A DNA stretch of 5,252 nucleotides from Prolixibacteraceae bacterium (lineage in GTDB: Bacteria > Bacteroidota > Bacteroidia > Bacteroidales > Prolixibacteraceae): assembly GCA_016788685.1 (NCBI GenBank), contig JAEUSS010000173.1, positions 1 through 5,252 on the forward strand, written 5' to 3'. The notes under the pieces were generated by a model, which was given only the letters and a program-made list of their open reading frames with translations, searched no databases and was not told the origin of the DNA. Shown piece after piece: positions 1-5,252 of the stretch. Position numbers and translations under genes: made by a program. Numbering within the stretch: position 1 is the stretch's first letter; every line of letters starts with the position of its first letter.

Positions 1-2651
1 TTGAATTTATCTCTCCACAACACCGAAATTTCCCATCCTTTTGTTTCCAAATCGGCGTAGTTGCCTTTGGGTGCAGTCGCTCCAAAGGTTGCAGGCAGCG
101 TCAGTCCGATGGTAAACATATCGGTGGTATTACGCTGATACACATCACCGACAAAGCTCAACCGGTCGGAGAACATCGAGAAGTCGAGCCCCAGATCGGT
201 AGTCGTTGATGTTTCCCAGGTAATTCCGTCAGGAAGTACACTCGGCCGACTTGTATACTGAGGTTTTACACCGTTCAGGATGTTTCCTGACTGAGAAATG
301 CCAAACTGTTCCTGGTAAACGTAAGACGCAATATTTCCGTTACCGAGCGAACCGTAGGAAGCCCTGATTTTTACGTTAGACAAAAGTTTCGGAGAAACAT
401 TGAAGAAGGCTTCTTTCGACAAACGCCATCCGGCAGAAATGGAAGGAAAGAAGGCATAACGCTGATCGGACGGGAACTTTGAAGAGCCATCGTAACGGGC
501 GTTCACTTCAACCAGATATTTATCTTTGAACGAATAATTTAACCTCGAAAAACCTCCCAGAATATTCCATTTTTCATAGCCCCCGCCTGTATTTATTGCC
601 TGTCCTAAAACCAGATTCAGATCGGAAGCATCTTCGTAAATAATCCCGTTTCGTTGTACCGACAGCCTTTTATAAGTTGATTCCTCATAATTGTATCCAA
701 CCATAAACTTTAAATAGTGCGTGTCGTTAAACGTATTTTCATATTCCGAATAAAGGTTGGTGGCCAAATATTGAGTTTCCCTGTTATCAAAAGTCAGATC
801 ATTGGTAGTGGTTCCCACGTAAGCAGTCACTCCGGGCTTTGCACTGTATGGCACCTGTACCCGTTTCCTGGTCGAATTGTCACCGGTATTCCGAAAGGTA
901 AAATCGCCTTTCACGCGGAACTTATCATTAAAGAAAGTAGACGTAAATCCTGTGGTATTTTTAAATACTTTCTTTTTAGTATCAATACCGTTCTTGCCGT
1001 ACCAAAAGTCGCCGACATTGTAAACTGCCACCATTGTGAGTGTGCCGTCAGGATTAAACATGGTCCCTGACGGGTGTCCTTCATCAGCAATGTTCCTCCA
1101 GATTCCGCTTCCTTCGCCGACATTCATGGGGTTGTGATAGTTCATTTCAGAGTAATCGGTATTATTGTCGACCTTTAACCAGGGGAATACCTGTATAGAA
1201 CCTTTGGCCCTGAAATTCTTCATGTTATAATCGTCGGTATTATACCGGAAGAGTCCGTCTTGGGTAGTCAGGTGGCCCGACACCAGGTAAGATGCCTTAT
1301 CACTGCTGCCTGTAACGGTAACATTGTTCTCGGTTGCATTGGTTGTTTTTTTGTATAACAAACCATACCAATCGGTACTCCCGTAATACACATACTCTCC
1401 GGTAACCGGATCAACTTCTACGGTATTGTAAGGTTGCCCCGATTCAGCTCTCCGTTTAAATTCGTCAAGGTACGCTTGCGAAAATTTTTGTGTCTTATTG
1501 ATGTTCTGAGGGAAAGAACCGTCACCATTCAGGAAGGCTTCCGAGAACATTTTTACCCAGGTATAACCATCGGTCACAAACTCGGGAAGTGCCACCGGAC
1601 TTTTTACCGAAAAATTGGATGTAAAAGTCACACTTGTTTTTCCTTTTTCCGGACTCTTGGTAGTGATCAGCACCACTCCAAACGCACCTCTGGCGCCGTA
1701 AATTGAAGCCGAGGCTGCATCTTTCAGCATCGAAACGCTTGCAATATCGTTCGGATTCAGCAAGCTGGGGTCGCCCTCCACTCCGTCAATCAGGATCAGC
1801 GCACTACCTCCCTGTCCGATGGAAGTTGTTCCCCGGATGTTATAACTGGGAGCCTGATTGGGTTTTCCATCCAGCATTCTGATGTTCAGGTTTGGCATCA
1901 CCCCTTTCAGTCCCTGGGTGACATTGGTCATCGTGCGGTTTTCAAACACTTCGCTGGTTACCTGATCGACGGCTCCGGTCAGATTTGCCTTCTTTTGAAC
2001 GCCATATCCTACCACCACCACTTCATCAACCCCGATGGTTTCTTCGGCCAGCACAATGTTGAATGTTGTTTTACCCTGAAGCTGAACTTCCTGGGTCTGC
2101 ATGCCGACAAACGAAAATACCAGAGTCTGGCTGTTGGCCGGCACCGAAAGTTTAAAATTCCCGTCTCCGTCGGTAACCGTGCCGATGGTCGAATTCTTCA
2201 CCATCACCGAAACTCCCGGGAGGGGCGTACCTTTCGAGTCTTTTACGGTTCCGGTCAAACTCAAAGCCTGCTGTGCCACGCCTGAATCCGATGTTTTTTG
2301 GATCACAATCTGGCGTTCATAAACATGGTAAACCACATTTTCACCTTTCAGGGCCTCGTCCAGAATCTGATTGATTGTGGCATCCTTTAAACTGATTTCC
2401 ACTTTCTTCGACAAGTTGAAATCTTCATTGCGATAAAGGAAGACAAACTCACTATTCTCTTCAATAAACCCGAACAGGTCGCGGATAGAAGAATTGGCCA
2501 TTTCAACGTCCAATTTTGTTTTCTGCGCGTAACTGTTAGCCGAAACAGTCACCAAACATCCAAACAGCAACAGTAAGGTTAGTCGCATAATTCGCATGAT
2601 TTTTTGTAGGCTGTCCCCATAGGGATGCCCGGTTAACCACTTTTTTTTCAT
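1..2651 (-). CDS. SusC/RagA-family TonB-linked outer-membrane transporter with STN signalling domain (C-terminus beyond window)
   Basis: This is a TonB-dependent outer-membrane transporter of the SusC/RagA family, which imports oligosaccharides or other large nutrients with a SusD-type surface lipoprotein. The frame is open from ATG at 2651 to the left edge (883 codons); the family usually has 1000-1150 residues, so the end of the barrel is missing. In order I see: a basic N-terminus with hydrophobic segment MRLTLLLLFGCLVTVSANSY (22-41) and a likely signal-peptidase site near residue 42; an STN (secretin/TonB short N-terminal) domain at about 47-118; a carboxypeptidase-regulatory-like beta domain (about 131-201, LTGTVKDSKGTPLPGVSV); a TonB-box-like stretch DEVVVVGYG (209-217); and a plug (about 222-340) with family signatures LILIDGVEGD (285-294) and LKDAASASIYGARGAFG (309-325). 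Barrel strands follow, including RYDGSSKF near 719. The STN domain is typical of transporters that signal to a FecR/ECF sigma pair, which lies directly upstream. I chose the first ATG because MKKKWL with a second RIMRLT stretch is common in this family; ATGs at residues 19 and 22 are alternatives. Substrate unknown. Confidence 0.96.
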   Translation of the reverse strand, partial: MKKKWLTGHPYGDSLQKIMRIMRLTLLLLFGCLVTVSANSYAQKTKLDVEMANSSIRDLFGFIEENSEFVFLYRNEDFNLSKKVEISLKDATINQILDEALKGENVVYHVYERQIVIQKTSDSGVAQQALSLTGTVKDSKGTPLPGVSVMVKNSTIGTVTDGDGNFKLSVPANSQTLVFSFVGMQTQEVQLQGKTTFNIVLAEETIGVDEVVVVGYGVQKKANLTGAVDQVTSEVFENRTMTNVTQGLKGVMPNLNIRMLDGKPNQAPSYNIRGTTSIGQGGSALILIDGVEGDPSLLNPNDIASVSMLKDAASASIYGARGAFGVVLITTKSPEKGKTSVTFTSNFSVKSPVALPEFVTDGYTWVKMFSEAFLNGDGSFPQNINKTQKFSQAYLDEFKRRAESGQPYNTVEVDPVTGEYVYYGSTDWYGLLYKKTTNATENNVTVTGSSDKASYLVSGHLTTQDGLFRYNTDDYNMKNFRAKGSIQVFPWLKVDNNTDYSEMNYHNPMNVGEGSGIWRNIADEGHPSGTMFNPDGTLTMVAVYNVGDFWYGKNGIDTKKKVFKNTTGFTSTFFNDKFRVKGDFTFRNTGDNSTRKRVQVPYSAKPGVTAYVGTTTNDLTFDNRETQYLATNLYSEYENTFNDTHYLKFMVGYNYEESTYKRLSVQRNGIIYEDASDLNLVLGQAINTGGGYEKWNILGGFSRLNYSFKDKYLVEVNARYDGSSKFPSDQRYAFFPSISAGWRLSKEAFFNVSPKLLSNVKIRASYGSLGNGNIASYVYQEQFGISQSGNILNGVKPQYTSRPSVLPDGITWETSTTTDLGLDFSMFSDRLSFVGDVYQRNTTDMFTIGLTLPATFGATAPKGNYADLETKGWEISVLWRDKF

Positions 2652-2704
2652 AGATTTGAACTGTTTAAGATAAATACTGAACTACTGATTTCGTATTTGT
2701 TTTG

Positions 2705-2730
2705 CCGGAAAATGTGCCACCATTTTCCGG
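2705..2730. promoter_or_regulatory. Perfect 10-bp inverted repeat in the fecR-susC gap
   Basis: The arms CCGGAAAATG (2705-2714) and CATTTTCCGG (2721-2730) are perfectly complementary around a 6-base spacer. The element starts 7 bases after the fecR stop codon in the direction of transcription and ends 53 bases before the susC ATG. In the minus-strand transcript it forms a stable hairpin, but it is followed by CAAAACAAATACG rather than a U-tract, so it is not a standard intrinsic terminator for the operon. On the plus strand it is followed by TTTTCTTTTA, which resembles a terminator for antisense transcription. Possible roles (inference) are partial attenuation or 3'-end protection that separates low fecR from high susC expression, or a dyad operator. 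The inverted repeat is certain; its role is not. Confidence 0.6.
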
Positions 2731-2737
2731 TTTTCTT

Positions 2738-3940
2738 TTACTTGTTCACCAGGTATTGGTTTTCGCCGGTTTTTTCAATTTTGGTGAGCGAAACCCGTTC
2801 CAGATACTCAAACACTTCTGCTCTGTCCCGTTCCAGGTCAAGTTTCCCGCTTATCCGGACCGAACCCAGGTTTGGTTCAGCAAAATCTATCCGGATGTTG
2901 TAAAAACGTTCTACCTTTTTAATGATACGGTTATAGTCAACTTCATCAAAGCTCAAAAGCCCTTTCGTCCATAAGGTGTAATAGTCGACATCGACTTCAT
3001 ACACTTTGGTTTCGCCGGATACTTTATTGAACGAGGCCATCTGATTGGGCTTCAGCACCAGTTCTTTCTCATAAAAGTGAGCGTTGCCGCGCTTCAGCAC
3101 AACACTTCCTTTTTTGAGCACCGTCTGGATGACTTTATCTTCGCTGTAAGCCGAAACATTAAACTCGGTACCCAGAACCTTGATTTCCAGGACTGACGTT
3201 CTCACCAAAAAGGGCATTTCCCGGTTTTCGGAGACTTCAAAGAACGCTTCGCCGTACAAAACAACTTCCCTGAATTTTCCTTCGAAGCGTGTCGGATAAA
3301 TCAAACGACTTCCGGCGTTTAGCCAAACCACCGAATTGTCGGCCAAAACAACCTTTGATTGATTTCCATAAGGAATCACCAATTGGTTGAAAGCATCCGC
3401 TTCGCCGGCCGCCTGCATTACCGAATCGTTGTTGAGAACCACTTTTCCGTTATGAGAATAATCGATCTCCGAGTTGGATTTCTTCAGGTTAACACTTTCT
3501 CCTTTTGAGGTAATGAGCAGCGGGCCTTCAGCCGATGCCGGGTTTTCCACCGAAAGATTGGCAAAATGCTGCAAATTCAGTTCCTTTTCCATGGTCAGGT
3601 AAACAGCCACTCCTCCCGAAACGGCAAATACCAGAGCAACGGCTGCATATTTGAGAAACGAATAAAAAACCAGTCTTCGGGAGCTGCGCTGTGGTTGCTG
3701 ACGGATTCTTCCGAGAATTTTATGAGCCAGTTCGATACGTTCGGAGGGAAGTAAAAGATCGTCTTCGAAAGACAGTTCGGAAAGCCGCTGTTTTAATTCC
3801 AGGATTTGCTCCTTTTCTTCCGGATTTTCGTGAATATACCTTCTCCAATATCGATCGAGCGCGGGAGTACTGCGGAATACCCACTTCAGAAATTGAGGAT
3901 CTTCGATAAATTGGGGGTCAGGTCGGCTCATTTCATTCAA
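2738..3940 (-). CDS. FecR-family anti-sigma factor / transmembrane signal transducer
   Basis: This 400-residue inner-membrane regulator holds an ECF sigma factor on the cytoplasmic side and senses the state of an outer-membrane transporter in the periplasm. The cytoplasmic N-terminal part (about 1-90) is acidic and tryptophan-containing, with the pattern DPQFLKWVFRSTPALDRYWR typical of Bacteroidota FecR proteins. One membrane segment follows at about 91-115 (VFYSFLKYAAVALVFAVSGG). The periplasmic FecR domain spans about 183-285 (IPYGNQSKVVLADNSVVWLN, LYGEAFFEV, VLGTEFNVSAY). A C-terminal DUF4974-type domain lies at about 327-398 (GLLSFDEVDYNRIIKKVERF through SGKLDLE). The length is normal for the family. 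It lies 58 bp after the sigma gene and 86 bp before the transporter gene, the usual order for such a signalling cassette. The start is ATG at 3940; ATG at residue 4 is a close alternative, and neither has a clear Shine-Dalgarno sequence, as is usual in this phylum. No frameshift or missing domain is seen. Confidence 0.95.
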   Translation of the reverse strand: MNEMSRPDPQFIEDPQFLKWVFRSTPALDRYWRRYIHENPEEKEQILELKQRLSELSFEDDLLLPSERIELAHKILGRIRQQPQRSSRRLVFYSFLKYAAVALVFAVSGGVAVYLTMEKELNLQHFANLSVENPASAEGPLLITSKGESVNLKKSNSEIDYSHNGKVVLNNDSVMQAAGEADAFNQLVIPYGNQSKVVLADNSVVWLNAGSRLIYPTRFEGKFREVVLYGEAFFEVSENREMPFLVRTSVLEIKVLGTEFNVSAYSEDKVIQTVLKKGSVVLKRGNAHFYEKELVLKPNQMASFNKVSGETKVYEVDVDYYTLWTKGLLSFDEVDYNRIIKKVERFYNIRIDFAEPNLGSVRISGKLDLERDRAEVFEYLERVSLTKIEKTGENQYLVNK

Positions 3941-3998
3941 CTTTATACTTCTAAGAGTAGGCTGGTTGAAAAAAGGGACAAAAAACTGAAGATTTATT

Positions 3999-4598
3999 TT
4001 ATTTTTTTACCGAAAGCTGAAAAAGCTGAAGCAATTGCTTTCCATATCTCATCCGCAGGAAGCTCAGCACCCGGTAGACCTGCCGCTTGGCTGTATCGGG
4101 ATTGATTCCGAGCAGCTGCCCGATTTCGCCATAACTTAATCCGGTATAAAACTTCAGAAATAACAGCTCGCGTTTTTCAGAATCGAGTGCTTCGAGGATT
4201 TTCAGGAGGGTTTTTAGTTGTATTTCGTCGAATTCGGAATCCGGATGGTCTTGTTCGGCCTGAAATTTCAGATTAAACCGGATCATCCCGCTGGCAGCCA
4301 GAAAATTTTCTTTCCGGCTTTTGCAGAGCTTCCGGAGGATGGTGTTGCGGAGCGAACGGAACAAATAAAATTCGAGATATTCCGGATGATTTAACTGGAT
4401 ATCGTACCGGTAAAGGTTGTAGAAAACGTCCTGAATGCAGTCTTTCAGTAATTCACGGTCGGAGGTGATTTTACTCCCGTATGCAAACAAACTATCGATG
4501 AATTCCTCATAGATTTTGCTGAAAGCTTTCGGATCGCCCGACTTGAACTGCATCCATACTTCCGACCACTGAATCCTTTCGTTGGTAATGCCTTCCAC
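3999..4598 (-). CDS. ECF-type RNA polymerase sigma factor (sigma-70 family, Bacteroidota type)
   Basis: This 199-residue extracytoplasmic-function sigma factor is expected to direct RNA polymerase to the promoter of the neighbouring transporter operon once its FecR partner is signalled. Region 2 covers about 22-92, with FKSGDPKAFSKIYEEF at 18-33, the core-binding stretch LLKDCIQDVFYNLYRY (50-65) and FYLFRSLRNTILRKL (77-91). Region 4 covers about 127-185, with the helix-turn-helix LSYGEIGQLLGINPDTAKRQ (154-173) for -35 recognition. There is no region 3 or C-terminal extension, as expected for the ECF group. The start is a GTG at 4598: the frame has a stop at 4614-4616 and no ATG between that stop and the GTG. 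The first ATG is residue 16 (4553), preceded by GGAAG five bases upstream, but starting there would remove the WSEVW segment that normally precedes the FKxGD motif, so I prefer the GTG. This is the first gene of the three-gene cassette. Confidence 0.94.
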   Translation of the reverse strand: MEGITNERIQWSEVWMQFKSGDPKAFSKIYEEFIDSLFAYGSKITSDRELLKDCIQDVFYNLYRYDIQLNHPEYLEFYLFRSLRNTILRKLCKSRKENFLAASGMIRFNLKFQAEQDHPDSEFDEIQLKTLLKILEALDSEKRELLFLKFYTGLSYGEIGQLLGINPDTAKRQVYRVLSFLRMRYGKQLLQLFQLSVKK

Positions 4599-4786
4599 CA
4601 GACTTTTACTGATTTAGTTTTGTTAGTTTTTTAAGGTCCTAACAATAATACAAAATAAAACAACGACCTGTTTGGTGCCGGACCAGAGATTTGAAACTTT
4701 CTGAAAAAAAATCTTCGGAATGAACCGGCTTCTTCGGGCCCCGGTCGAACAAACCCTACGACCACTGCGGTTGCAGCCAGCAATCG
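4599..4786. other. Gene-free 5' region of the sigma gene
   Basis: No coding frame of family character is seen here on either strand. The 60 bases directly upstream of the sigma start are A+T-rich (4611-4670) and are the expected place for the operon promoter. The only trace of the Bacteroidota -7 box (TAnnTTTG) is TATTATTG at 4650-4643 on the minus strand, and it lacks a TTG at the right distance upstream. The segment 4722-4747 contains GAACCGG and CCGGTCG, which can pair around a 12-base loop. An 8-base T-run on the minus strand lies about ten bases past that stem, too far for a convincing terminator. Nothing else is supported. Confidence 0.5.
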
Positions 4787-4954
4787 TTCACGGTTCGTTT
4801 AAAGTCAATCGATGCCAGCCTGAAGGAACCAGATGTGCAGTTCGACTGGCCAGAGATCTGTTTCAACTGTCCGAACGTGCAATTCAAATTTCCAGATAGA
4901 CGTTTCAACTGCCTAGATGTACATTTCAAGTGGCCAGATGTGCATTTCAACCCG
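4787..4954. repeat. Diverged 21-bp tandem repeat array (array 1)
   Basis: Six successive 21-base units are clear at 4829, 4850, 4871, 4892, 4913 and 4934. The plus-strand consensus begins CCAGATGTGCA and ends TTTCAACTGG. Two more units at 4787 and 4808 are recognisable only by their TTT.AA-type core and spacing. Units differ from each other at several positions, so this is an old, decaying array. On the minus strand a frame from TTG at 4950 to TAG at 4756 reads as heptapeptides close to LKCTSGQ. On the plus strand an open frame from 4724 to a stop at 4970-4972 reads as PDVHFNW-like heptapeptides. Neither has an in-frame ATG, and both frames stay open simply because the period is a multiple of three. 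I therefore call this non-coding repeat DNA. The junction TGGCCA occurs at 4847-4852 and 4931-4936. Confidence 0.85.
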
Positions 4955-4960
4955 CCTCTA

Positions 4961-4992
4961 CCCCTCGTTTAAGCGATAGCGTCAACGAGGGG
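4961..4992. repeat. Palindrome A: 9-bp perfect inverted repeat, REP-like
   Basis: The arms CCCCTCGTT (4961-4969) and AACGAGGGG (4984-4992) are perfectly complementary around a 14-base loop. The left arm reappears identically at 5069, so this is one of two related palindromes placed between the two tandem arrays. It could be a REP-type repetitive extragenic palindrome of the kind mobilised by IS200-like (RAYT) transposases, but no transposase is in the window, so that is inference. No U-tract follows directly on either strand, which argues against a standard terminator. Confidence 0.7.
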
Positions 4993-5002
4993 TTGTTGGT
5001 TT

Positions 5003-5017
5003 TGCGTCTGTAACGCA
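5003..5017. repeat. Small hairpin TGCGT-CTGTA-ACGCA
   Basis: A 5-bp stem with a 5-base loop, followed on the plus strand by GTTTTTGTTTG. It resembles a weak intrinsic terminator for rightward transcription, but no plus-strand gene ends here and the stem is short. It shares the string GCGTC..AACG with the loop and right arm of the palindrome at 4961-4992 (4979-4987), so it may be a degraded part of the same repeat element. Confidence 0.35.
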
Positions 5018-5068
5018 GTTTTTGTTTGTATTGCACCCGGGATTAAGTTACAAACTCAAAACTATTTA

Positions 5069-5089
5069 CCCCTCGTTGCAAACAAGGGG
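5069..5089. repeat. Palindrome B: compact hairpin sharing its arm with palindrome A
   Basis: The left arm CCCCTCGTT (5069-5077) pairs with AACAAGGGG (5081-5089) around a 3-base loop. The single mismatch becomes a G-U pair in minus-strand RNA. The left arm is identical to that of palindrome A, 108 bases away, while the loops differ completely (14 versus 3 bases). It ends 8 bases before the first unit of tandem array 2. Two copies of a G+C-rich palindromic arm in an intergenic region fit a REP-type repeat family; this is inference. Confidence 0.65.
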
Positions 5090-5097
5090 CAGCACTG

Positions 5098-5252
5098 GTC
5101 GGACAAGCAATCACAGCCATCGGACAAGCAATCATAGCCATCGGACAAGCGATCATAGCCATCGGACAGGCGATCATAGCCATCGGACAAGCGATCATAG
5201 TCGTCGGACAAGCGATCATAGCCATCGGACAGGCGATCATAGCCATCGGACA
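5098..5252. repeat. Near-perfect 21-bp tandem repeat array (array 2), continuing past the right edge
   Basis: Seven complete 21-base units start at 5098, 5119, 5140, 5161, 5182, 5203 and 5224, followed by the first 8 bases of an eighth at the edge. The plus-strand consensus begins ATCGGACAAGC and ends GATCATAGCC. Units carry zero to three changes from the consensus. All eight changes are transitions, at unit positions 1, 9, 12, 17 and 20, and the unit nearest the palindrome is the most diverged. Three frames stay open through the array: MAMIACP and GYDRLSD on the minus strand and IGQAIIA on the plus strand. The MAMIACP frame ends at a stop at 5043-5045 and the GYDRLSD frame at 5062-5064. With no family resemblance and several frames equally open, I treat it as non-coding, but a repeat protein starting outside the window cannot be excluded. 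Confidence 0.9.

Noticed and set aside
717..1123. Open frames on the plus strand (717-1070) and in another minus-strand frame (911-1123) inside the transporter gene
   Set aside because: They overlap well-conserved SusC coding sequence, show no family character and are shadows of that gene.
2549..2560. Lipobox-like LFGC in the transporter signal peptide, suggesting a lipoprotein
   Set aside because: Phenylalanine at -2 is atypical, the hydrophobic segment continues past the cysteine to a good SANSYA|Q signal-peptidase I site, and SusC-family barrels are not lipoproteins.
2697..2974. Plus-strand open frames over the fecR 3' end
   Set aside because: They are antisense to the conserved DUF4974-type region of the FecR protein and show no recognisable domain.
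4643..4650. TATTATTG on the minus strand as a Bacteroidota -7 promoter box for the sigma operon
   Set aside because: It matches TAnnTTTG at all but one fixed base, but no TTG lies about 19-20 bases upstream, and the region is A+T-rich enough for chance matches.
4703..4748. Possible leftward intrinsic terminator (GACCGG/CCGGTT stem then a T8 run)
   Set aside because: The stem is only 6 bp including a G-U pair, the loop is 12 bases, and the T-run is about ten bases past the stem.
4756..4950. Minus-strand frame of 64 codons reading LKCTSGQ-like heptapeptides
   Set aside because: It starts with TTG, has no in-frame ATG back to the stop at 4969-4971, and consists of the 21-bp repeats of array 1. 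A plus-strand frame is equally open across the same bases, so openness is explained by the period.
5098..5252. CRISPR array
   Set aside because: The 21-bp units are directly adjacent with no unique spacers, so this is a simple tandem repeat; no cas gene is present.

Overview
The window looks like chromosomal DNA of a member of the Bacteroidota, most likely a Bacteroidales/Marinilabiliales-type polysaccharide or nutrient scavenger. The evidence is a SusC/RagA-type TonB-linked outer-membrane transporter with an N-terminal STN domain, next to a Bacteroidota-style FecR anti-sigma factor and an ECF sigma factor, with no Shine-Dalgarno sequence in front of the genes at the starts chosen here. The genus cannot be read from the sequence.

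Layout. All recognisable genes lie on the minus strand, so transcription runs from right to left: ECF sigma factor (3999-4598), FecR-like anti-sigma factor (2738-3940), then the SusC-like transporter (2651 down to the left edge, where it is cut off before its C-terminus). The gaps are 58 bp (sigma to fecR) and 86 bp (fecR to susC). The second gap holds a perfect 10-bp inverted repeat just after the fecR stop codon. A susD-type lipoprotein gene would be expected beyond the left edge.

How the genes work together (family knowledge plus gene order). The transporter binds its ligand at the outer membrane. Its periplasmic STN domain contacts the periplasmic part of the FecR protein, and the signal passes through the single FecR membrane segment to release or activate the ECF sigma factor. 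The sigma factor then raises transcription of the transporter operon. The substrate cannot be named from this window.

Upstream of the sigma gene, 4599-5252 holds no convincing gene and is rich in repeats. It contains a diverged array of 21-bp tandem repeats (about 4787-4954), a block with two palindromes sharing the same arm CCCCTCGTT (4961-5089), and a second, much more uniform 21-bp array of different sequence (5098 to the right edge). Both arrays keep several reading frames open because 21 is a multiple of three. I read them as non-coding repeat DNA, but their shared period and the REP-like palindromes between them are the most unusual feature here.
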